A DNA stretch of 11,299 bases from Nitrospirota bacterium. Its GTDB lineage: Bacteria > Nitrospirota > Thermodesulfovibrionia > Thermodesulfovibrionales > UBA6898. How positions within the stretch are numbered: the stretch's first letter is position 1; the number at the start of each line of letters is the position of its first letter. A model generated the notes under the pieces. It had not been told where the DNA came from, did no database searches, and saw only the letters and a program-made list of their open reading frames with translations. The DNA lies in NCBI GenBank assembly GCA_029858145.1, contig JAOUFP010000041.1, forward strand, positions 1-11,299. Direction: 5' to 3'. This document shows positions 6,489-11,299 of this stretch, piece by piece. The translations under genes were made by a program, and so were the position numbers.

Positions 6489-6662
6489 TTCACTAAATTG
6501 GCATAAGCAATCCGGGCATGTCAACTTCAAATTGTAATTATAAGAAATGCTGTGACCATGGAAAAATGCAGTTGCGCGCCGCTACTGAGGAATTCAGGGA
6601 TGCCTGTGGAGCCGCCGGGGGGCAGTTTTAGCCGTGGAATGAAAGCCTTCTTGAAGCATGCC

Positions 6663-7004
6663 TTATGAACAGACTCTGTTCAGGAGGGAAGATTTAAATA
6701 AACTCAGAAAGTTTTTTTTCCCGCCATTATGCACCGTGGTGACAGTATCTTCGGCACTGTTTTTTTTCAGATACGCGTCATACTCCAGTATTGCCTCGGA
6801 AAATGGAATGCCTAGGTATTTCGCATATTCTTTGATATATCCCCTCGTGTAGACATCGCCGGGAATCTCCGAAAAGTCACCCTCTTCAATCGCTCTTATA
6901 TAGCGCGTAGTAATGCAGGTTGCTCTTGAAATATCGCCTATTTCAAGGCCGGATGAGATTCTGATTTCTTTCAGTCTCTTTTCCACAGGGTATAAACTTA
7001 ACAA
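6663..7004 (-). CDS. Helix-turn-helix protein with RodZ-like N-terminal domain
   Basis: A 113-residue protein whose residues 8-70 match the HTH_25 domain found at the N-terminus of RodZ: LKEIRISSGLEIGDISRATC, then TTRYIRAIEEGDFSEIPGD, then VYTRGYIKEYAKYLGI. In RodZ this domain binds MreB and is followed by a membrane helix and a periplasmic domain. Here only about 40 mostly polar residues follow, with no membrane segment, so this is either a truncated rodZ or one of the stand-alone short HTH proteins. The start is uncertain: the longest frame begins with TTG at 7004, but GTG at 6986 would give VEKRLKEIR, a typical first residue pattern; neither has a good ribosome site. A weak promoter-like TTGAAA (7036-7031) lies upstream on the minus strand. 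Confidence 0.7.
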   Translation of the reverse strand: MLSLYPVEKRLKEIRISSGLEIGDISRATCITTRYIRAIEEGDFSEIPGDVYTRGYIKEYAKYLGIPFSEAILEYDAYLKKNSAEDTVTTVHNGGKKNFLSLFKSSLLNRVCS

Positions 7005-7238
7005 AAATATCCAAGAAAATAAACTTGAAGTTTCAATATGAGGTTGCCTGTAATTTCAGTTTGACGGCAATCGCGGAATCGCGGCACGTTTTAAAAAAGA
7101 AATTGCAGGTGCGAATTGCGGTATTTCCGGAGTTGCACGCTTCCTGCTCCGGTTCGGCTGCGCGCTTTTCTGCACTGCCTGCGTGGGCGGTTCCCCATGA
7201 ATTCACATCTATCCTCCGCGATGATTTACAATAGGTAT

Positions 7239-7931
7239 ATGCGAATCGGTTCACGAATTGTTCGCCCCGACGAAGTGGGACTCTGGCCTGCTGAGATTCT
7301 GCAGATATCTGTTTACCGCGGCATGAAGGACAGCCTCGTTTTCATGCGGCAGTGTGCCGTGCGGTGCCGGGAGGCCCGTCTTCCGTACGTGATTCATCCC
7401 ATCAACTTCTCCCTCTTCGATGAAGAGGCTTTTCGTGACCTCCGGGAAATGGCTGAATGGTCGGACCTTGGCATGATTCTCCACGACGAAAGAACGGCAG
7501 AGGGAAGGGTGAAAGGGGGAGCTGAACGTCTATTCAGGGAAGCGCTGGCGGAACTCGCCTCGAAAAACGCGGTCTCTTTCGAGAATGCGACCGATACGGG
7601 AGACGTCCTCTGGTTCTGGGCGGAATACGCCGATTCCATCACAATCGATCTCGGCCACGTCGAGGCCTGGGGGCTTGATTCCGTCGCATTTGTGCAGGGC
7701 CTTGATGAAGCGGCGGTCAGGAAAGTCGAGTATGTCCACATGCACCGGAACAACGGCTGGCGCTCAGGGCTCACGGACCACTGGCCGCTGACGCGGGACT
7801 GCCGGGAGGTCATGGCTCTCAGGGAACTCCTCCGGAGAAAGCGCAACGTTGGGGTGCTGCTCGAAATAAACGAGACCGACCGCATACCCGAAAGTCTTGA
7901 AATCCTGAGGGAGCTGAGAGACGGGTGCTGA
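7239..7931 (+). CDS. TIM-barrel protein, sugar phosphate isomerase/epimerase type
   Basis: A 230-residue soluble protein with the look of the xylose isomerase-like TIM barrel (AP endonuclease 2 superfamily), members of which bind divalent metal and act on sugars or on abasic DNA. Strand-like segments and candidate metal ligands appear in the usual order: ILQISVY (20-26), YVIHPINF with His53, GMILHDE with His82, VSFEN with Glu115, SITIDLGHVE with Asp137 and His140, YVHMHRNNGW with His167/His169, LTDHWPL with His181, and VLLEINE with Glu209. The reaction cannot be named from sequence. The frame is open from 7116, but the sequence before 7221 is arginine-rich and unlike the family. ATG at 7239 (MRIGSR) follows AATAGGTAT and is preferred; 7221 or 7197 remain possible. 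It is shorter than many relatives (250-290 residues). Its neighbours are divergent or convergent, so it stands alone. Confidence 0.7.
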   Translation: MRIGSRIVRPDEVGLWPAEILQISVYRGMKDSLVFMRQCAVRCREARLPYVIHPINFSLFDEEAFRDLREMAEWSDLGMILHDERTAEGRVKGGAERLFREALAELASKNAVSFENATDTGDVLWFWAEYADSITIDLGHVEAWGLDSVAFVQGLDEAAVRKVEYVHMHRNNGWRSGLTDHWPLTRDCREVMALRELLRRKRNVGVLLEINETDRIPESLEILRELRDGC

Positions 7932-8012
7932 TTTTTTTACGCGGCCGGGAAACCAGGGATGCCTGCTAAAAAAAGCCATTGACCTTTACCTTCCTTTTTC
8001 ACTTTCAGTGTT

Positions 8013-8990
8013 TCACCGTAAGCTTGCCTTGCCTTCGATCAGGACCGTTTCAGGGAGATTTTTTAAGGTGATATCCCTGAACCCGGTCTCTTTCAGCCAC
8101 CGCTTCATTTCACGGGCGGTGTAGCAGCGCCCTTTTTCCGTTCCCGCAAGCATATTCACCGAGAAGAGAGCGCTGTGGGGCGGCGCGGTCCGTGTTTCGT
8201 CGATAGGAAACTCCTGTATGGCTACCTTTCCGGCAGGATTCAGCGCCTGTCTGCATTTGCTGAGGAGGGAGACGTTTTCTTCTTCGGAAAAGGCATGAAA
8301 TATCTGGCTGATCAGGATGAGGTCATATCCGGAACCGATGCTGTCGAAGTGGAAGTCACCCGCTACGAACCTGAGCCCCTTTACCCCCTCCCGGCGCGCG
8401 ACTTTTCTGGCGATCGCTATCGTCTCGGGCAGATCGAAGATTGTTGCCTGAACGCCTTTCTTGGCCATCGCCATCGCGTTTGTGCCGGGTCCGCCGCCGA
8501 GATCGAGCATCGTCCCGACGCCTTCAAGCCCGATCGCCACAAGGAGGCTCTCTGTGCGGAGCACTGTCAGATTATGCATGCCCATGATGAACGCCTCGTG
8601 GTGATGTCCGGCATGCCGGCGGCCGCGGAGGGCGGGGATTCCGGTCCTCACTATCTCATCGAGGGCTGAAAAGTTCTCCCACATCGAGGAAGCGTGGCGT
8701 ATGATATCTCCCTGGTACAGCCGCGCGCCTTTTACCAGATAGCGGTTGCTCACCGGGGCATTCCGGTATTTTGCGTCCCTGCCTTTTTTCACAAGGCCCA
8801 GGCCAGCGAGCGCGTCGAGCAGTATCTCCGTGGCACGAAGATCTCCCTTCAGCATCCCTGCGAGCGCCTCCGCGGAGGCCGCCTTTTTCAGACGGTCGAA
8901 GACCCCGAGGTTGTTCGCCGTCAGCACCACCCTCGCTCCGGTAAATCCGAGATACAGCCTTCTCAGTCCTGCCAGTTCGTTGGTCACCAT
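8013..8990 (-). CDS. SAM-dependent methyltransferase, O-methyltransferase (Methyltransf_2) family
   Basis: A 325-residue class I methyltransferase of the acetylserotonin/caffeate O-methyltransferase type, the group that also holds the bacterial CrtF and BchU enzymes. Residues 1-110 form the helical N-terminal dimerisation part (VLTANNLGVFDRL, LLDALAGLGLVKK). The SAM-binding core has motif I MLDLGGGPGTNAM (161-173), the acidic strand TIFDLPETI (183-191), AGDFHFDS (210-217) and LISQIFHAFSEEE (226-238), in which His232 sits where the family's catalytic base is found. The substrate cannot be read from the sequence. The frame is open back to 9098, but the ATG at 8990 has GGGGA six bases upstream and a near-perfect promoter just before it, so the longer start is rejected. 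It lies downstream of the PQQ-dehydrogenase-like gene on the same strand, 165 bases away, with its own promoter. Confidence 0.85.
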   Translation of the reverse strand: MVTNELAGLRRLYLGFTGARVVLTANNLGVFDRLKKAASAEALAGMLKGDLRATEILLDALAGLGLVKKGRDAKYRNAPVSNRYLVKGARLYQGDIIRHASSMWENFSALDEIVRTGIPALRGRRHAGHHHEAFIMGMHNLTVLRTESLLVAIGLEGVGTMLDLGGGPGTNAMAMAKKGVQATIFDLPETIAIARKVARREGVKGLRFVAGDFHFDSIGSGYDLILISQIFHAFSEEENVSLLSKCRQALNPAGKVAIQEFPIDETRTAPPHSALFSVNMLAGTEKGRCYTAREMKRWLKETGFRDITLKNLPETVLIEGKASLR

Positions 8991-9020
8991 AATCGTCCCC
9001 CTGTGGTTTAAGTGGCTTTT

Positions 9021-9049
9021 ATTATATACGATGCGGTGCGGGGTGTAAA
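9021..9049 (-). promoter_or_regulatory. Near-consensus sigma70 promoter of the methyltransferase gene
   Basis: On the minus strand TTTACA (9049-9044; five of six) is followed after exactly 17 bases by TATAAT (9026-9021; six of six). Transcription would start near 9014, giving a leader of about 24 bases that contains the ribosome site before the ATG at 8990. Confidence 0.75.
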
Positions 9050-9155
9050 AAAAGGGCGGAATACGATCTGTCTCCGGGTCAAATCCGCATGGACACATGA
9101 CTGTCAGAAAACATGCAGCAGTAATTCCGGACCGCGGACAATTTTTCCCCGCCGA

Positions 9156-10385
9156 TCATTGCGTGCTGCCTTTTCTGCGTATCCGGTATATCACGCCGGC
9201 CTTGTCGTCAGAAACAAAGATCGTTCCGTCCGTCCGGACCATAATGTCCGCGGGTCTTCCGAGCGCGCCGTCCTTTGCGAGCCAGCCGCTGACGAAATCC
9301 TCTGCGCCCAGATACCGTCCCTCATCGTCCAGTCTGTAATGTACAATTTTGTATCCTGTCGGGATGCTCCGGTTCCACGAGCCGTGATAGGCGACGAGGA
9401 GGTCTCCGCTGAATTCGGCAGGCCATCCTTCTTCGGGAAAGAACGAAAGACCGAGAGGCGCGGAGTGGGCCGGGATATCAATATGCGATGGAAACGTCTC
9501 AGGCTTGCCGCAGTTCCGGGTGCTGACCGGATCAAAATTCCGGTCATGGACATTCTTTCCGTAACAGAACGGCCAGCCGTAATCCCTGCCTTCCTGTATG
9601 ATGTTGATCTCATCGGGAGGAAGATCGTCTCCGAGCAGGTCGCGGCCCATCTCTGTGGCCCAGATTTTCTTTGTCTTCGGGTGAATGGTCATAAAGACGG
9701 CGTTCCTGAGGCCGGAGGCAAAGGTTGTGAGTTCGCCTCCCGAGGCGGGGACAACCAGGATCTTAGCCCTCCGCCAGTCGTCCTCGATGCAGACATTACA
9801 GGAAGATCCGACAGAGATAAGGAGCCTGTCGTCATCCTGTTTGGGCAAAAACAGAAGCGTCCGTGTTACATGCCCGCCGCCACCCGGCAGATCGGCGATC
9901 TTTTTCTGTTTCACCGCCTTTACCTTTTTCCGGTCATAGGAATATACGTTTACTTTATCTTCTTCGGCGATGTACAGTCTGCAGTCGGGCGCGCAGCGGA
10001 ATGCCATGCCGTGGGGCCGCTTCAGCCCATCGATCACCGTGACTGAACGGTCGGCCACCCCGTCATCGTTTTCATCGGGCAGGGCCACTACTTTGCCAAG
10101 GGAGGGTATGCTCACCAGCAGGGTGCCGGCCGGATCAAGCACCATTACCCGGGGGGTCCCAAGTCCCTTTGCGAAGAGGGAGAGCGTGAATCCCGGCGCC
10201 AGTTTCAGCGGCATGTCTCCGGCGCTTTCATCGGCCCGGGCGTTCTCGATAAGCGGCACAATGTCACGGGAGGGAGACGTAAGCGCGGGGCGTATTCCGC
10301 GCAGGTTCTGCCAGGAAAAGACCAGGAGCCAGATCAGGACTGCGGTGCTGCACATGAGCATGAGAGTGAGAATGCCCTTTTTCAT
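9156..10385 (-). CDS. PQQ-dependent sugar dehydrogenase-like beta-propeller, membrane-anchored
   Basis: A 409-residue protein with an uncleaved-looking N-terminal hydrophobic segment (4-24) followed by a periplasmic six-bladed propeller of the soluble glucose dehydrogenase/sorbosone dehydrogenase type. Typical segments are GLKRPHGMAFR with His125, GGGGHVTRTLLF (168-179), SVGSSCNVCIEDD (191-203), LRNAVFMTIHP (226-236), IWATEMGRDLLGDDLPPDEIN (split as IWATEMGRDLLG, 241-252, and DDLPPDEIN, 253-261), GRDYGWPFCYG (266-276), HSAPLGLSFF (307-316) and LGRPADIMVRTDG (375-387). In the family these positions build the PQQ/calcium pocket and the substrate His; binding here is inferred. Several cysteines (131/135, 196/199, 274/292) could form disulfides. 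The substrate is unknown and no PQQ-synthesis gene is in view, so the fold may be used without the cofactor. The start at 10385 keeps the lysines before the membrane segment, although no ribosome site is obvious. Confidence 0.85.
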   Translation of the reverse strand: MKKGILTLMLMCSTAVLIWLLVFSWQNLRGIRPALTSPSRDIVPLIENARADESAGDMPLKLAPGFTLSLFAKGLGTPRVMVLDPAGTLLVSIPSLGKVVALPDENDDGVADRSVTVIDGLKRPHGMAFRCAPDCRLYIAEEDKVNVYSYDRKKVKAVKQKKIADLPGGGGHVTRTLLFLPKQDDDRLLISVGSSCNVCIEDDWRRAKILVVPASGGELTTFASGLRNAVFMTIHPKTKKIWATEMGRDLLGDDLPPDEINIIQEGRDYGWPFCYGKNVHDRNFDPVSTRNCGKPETFPSHIDIPAHSAPLGLSFFPEEGWPAEFSGDLLVAYHGSWNRSIPTGYKIVHYRLDDEGRYLGAEDFVSGWLAKDGALGRPADIMVRTDGTIFVSDDKAGVIYRIRRKGSTQ

Positions 10386-10537
10386 ATATAAATTCTATCA
10401 CAGCGGAACTCAGCGGGATATTGCGCGAGGATCATCTGCGTGTCCGCACTTCCCGGCTTTTTTTATCCGCCTGCTTTTGCTCATAAAACTTTTGTGTTTC
10501 TCCAAAGAATTTCAGGCACGCCGCTTTATAAATACTT

Positions 10538-10566
10538 TTGAAAACTTAAAGCATCGTCGGTATAAT
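10538..10566 (+). promoter_or_regulatory. Near-consensus sigma70 promoter of the zinc-ribbon gene
   Basis: TTGAAA (10538-10543) and TATAAT (10561-10566) are separated by exactly 17 bases, matching consensus at eleven of twelve positions. Transcription would start near 10573, about 43 bases before the ATG at 10616. Confidence 0.8.
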
Positions 10567-10615
10567 ATCCGGAAAAATGATGGATGTTTATATTTCGGAC
10601 AGAGGAAAAATTTTG

Positions 10616-10912
10616 ATGATGCAAAAAAGAGACGATTCACAGATTAAAAGAGATTTCAGGTTGCGCCAGAGCCGTCAGCTTCTCTCTATCGCCGTAACAC
10701 TGCTGGTTATTGTTATTCTGGCCGTGGTTCATAAACGCCATGACCTCTTCGGCGAATTCTCAAAGAGCACCATTTTTGGCTTGCAGCTTGTTGTCATCGC
10801 AGCGTTTGCCGGCTTTACCGCTGTCAACTGGAGATGCCCTTCATGCAATAAATACCTTGGCCCGGATATCAGCAGGCGCGTCTGCAAAAAGTGCGGGACC
10901 AGACTGCAGTAA
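10616..10912 (+). CDS. Small two-helix membrane protein with C-terminal zinc ribbon
   Basis: A 98-residue protein: a charged cytoplasmic-looking N-terminus (MMQKRDDSQIKRDFRLRQ), a first membrane helix about 21-38 (LLSIAVTLLVIVILAVV), a second about 53-70 (IFGLQLVVIAAFAGFTAV) and a C-terminal zinc ribbon with CPSC (74-77) and CKKC (90-93). Function is unknown; such proteins are common and poorly characterised. The frame also opens at ATG 10577, only about four bases after the predicted transcript start and without a ribosome site, whereas 10616 follows AGAGGA (10601-10606) at nine bases, so I use 10616. A second ATG directly follows at 10619. It converges on the universal stress gene with 27 bases between stops. 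Confidence 0.75.
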   Translation: MMQKRDDSQIKRDFRLRQSRQLLSIAVTLLVIVILAVVHKRHDLFGEFSKSTIFGLQLVVIAAFAGFTAVNWRCPSCNKYLGPDISRRVCKKCGTRLQ

Positions 10913-10939
10913 ATTCTTCTGCCCGCTGATCAGCTCACT

Positions 10940-11299
10940 TCATGAGCATGTCTTCCCGATCAAGACAGAGCACTTGGAATGCCTGATAATATTCCGGGAT
11001 ACGCTCCCCAGCATCCCCTTGATTCCTTTCAGCCCCCTGCATCCCATAACGATGATATCTGTCTTTAATCCTTCAGCCATGGAGAGAATCTCTATCGAGG
11101 GATCTCCTACCCTTGTGAGTCCGTTGACATACGTGAATCTTTCCTGCAAATGCTTCACTGCGGCTTCAAGGATTTTCTCCGATGCCTTGTATTCGACCGA
11201 TCTCACGCTGGCGACAGCTTCCTTGACCTTTTCTTCTATTTCGAGGTAAAGCCTCTCCGGGATATCAGATATAGCTGACCAGGCTACATTCAAAACGGT
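10940..11299 (-). CDS. Universal stress protein (UspA family), 5' part outside the window
   Basis: The C-terminal 119 or so residues of a UspA-type protein, a cytoplasmic nucleotide-binding stress protein with a Rossmann-like fold. Visible family marks are the helix before GDPSIEIL (63-70 of the visible part), the strand TDIIVMGCRG (78-87) and the phosphate-binding stretch GLKGIKGMLGSVSRNIIRH (87-105), ending in SVLIGK. The family's loop is usually written G-2X-G-9X-G(S/T); here GCRG is followed by only eight residues before GS, a variant one residue shorter. The frame is open to the window edge (TVLNVAWS), so the true start and the first strand with its nucleotide contact are not seen. Its promoter cannot be judged. 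Confidence 0.85.
   Translation of the reverse strand, partial: TVLNVAWSAISDIPERLYLEIEEKVKEAVASVRSVEYKASEKILEAAVKHLQERFTYVNGLTRVGDPSIEILSMAEGLKTDIIVMGCRGLKGIKGMLGSVSRNIIRHSKCSVLIGKTCS

Noticed and set aside
6591..6640. GC-rich stretch with GCCGCCGGGGGGCAG resembling part of a cobalamin riboswitch
   Set aside because: The conserved B12-box and the other core blocks are missing on both strands, and no cobalamin gene follows.
7932..8012. Possible terminator between the converging TIM-barrel and methyltransferase genes
   Set aside because: T-rich and A-rich runs are present but no stable stem precedes them.
8175..8669. 164-codon plus-strand open frame
   Set aside because: Antisense to the methyltransferase core and without family resemblance.
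9012..10046. 344-codon plus-strand open frame
   Set aside because: It is antisense to the PQQ-dehydrogenase-like gene and the methyltransferase leader; its product has no recognisable motif, while the minus-strand product has clear family signatures.
10930..10950. Small inverted repeat GCTCA/TGAGC over the universal stress stop codon
   Set aside because: Only five base pairs and no T-run; could easily be chance.

Overview
The window reads as a stretch of ordinary bacterial chromosome from an anaerobic or sulfur/metal-cycling Gram-negative lineage. The best guess is Nitrospirota or a former deltaproteobacterial group. That guess rests on gene content (a DUF4388/PATAN regulator next to a PilT-type ATPase, TatABC, a split-Soret-type cytochrome c, and AATGAGC-type heptad repeats between genes), not on any marker gene. 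No rRNA, tRNA, CRISPR array, transposase or phage gene was seen.

Left part (1-3240): a plus-strand pair made of a 603-residue DUF4388 / receiver-like / GAF-like protein (223-2034) and a PilT/PilU-family retraction ATPase (2085-3152), probably one transcription unit concerned with type IV pilus motility or its control. A 70-base block of exactly ten heptamers (3161-3230) lies between this pair and the converging tat genes; it can fold into a long hairpin.

Central part (3237-5894, minus strand): reading right to left, a Tat-exported split-Soret-like cytochrome c closed by a strong terminator, then tatA, a 319-base gap, tatB and tatC. The cytochrome's twin-arginine signal makes it a natural client of the translocon encoded beside it.

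Middle right (5895-7004): an intergenic stretch with three consecutive hairpins and an orphan perfect Shine-Dalgarno sequence, then two small minus-strand genes: a 97-residue putative exported protein and a 113-residue RodZ-type helix-turn-helix protein with no membrane anchor.

Right part (7239-11299): a plus-strand orphan TIM-barrel protein of the sugar phosphate isomerase/epimerase type; a minus-strand O-methyltransferase-family protein with a near-consensus promoter; a minus-strand membrane-anchored PQQ-dependent sugar dehydrogenase-like beta-propeller; a plus-strand two-helix membrane protein with a C-terminal zinc ribbon and a near-consensus sigma70 promoter; and the 3' part of a universal stress protein running off the right edge. 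These look like single-gene units rather than one pathway. I found no clear new multi-gene system. The items most worth following are the PATAN-receiver-GAF/PilT pair, the heptad repeat, the hairpin cluster, the small exported protein and the cytochrome/Tat neighbourhood.
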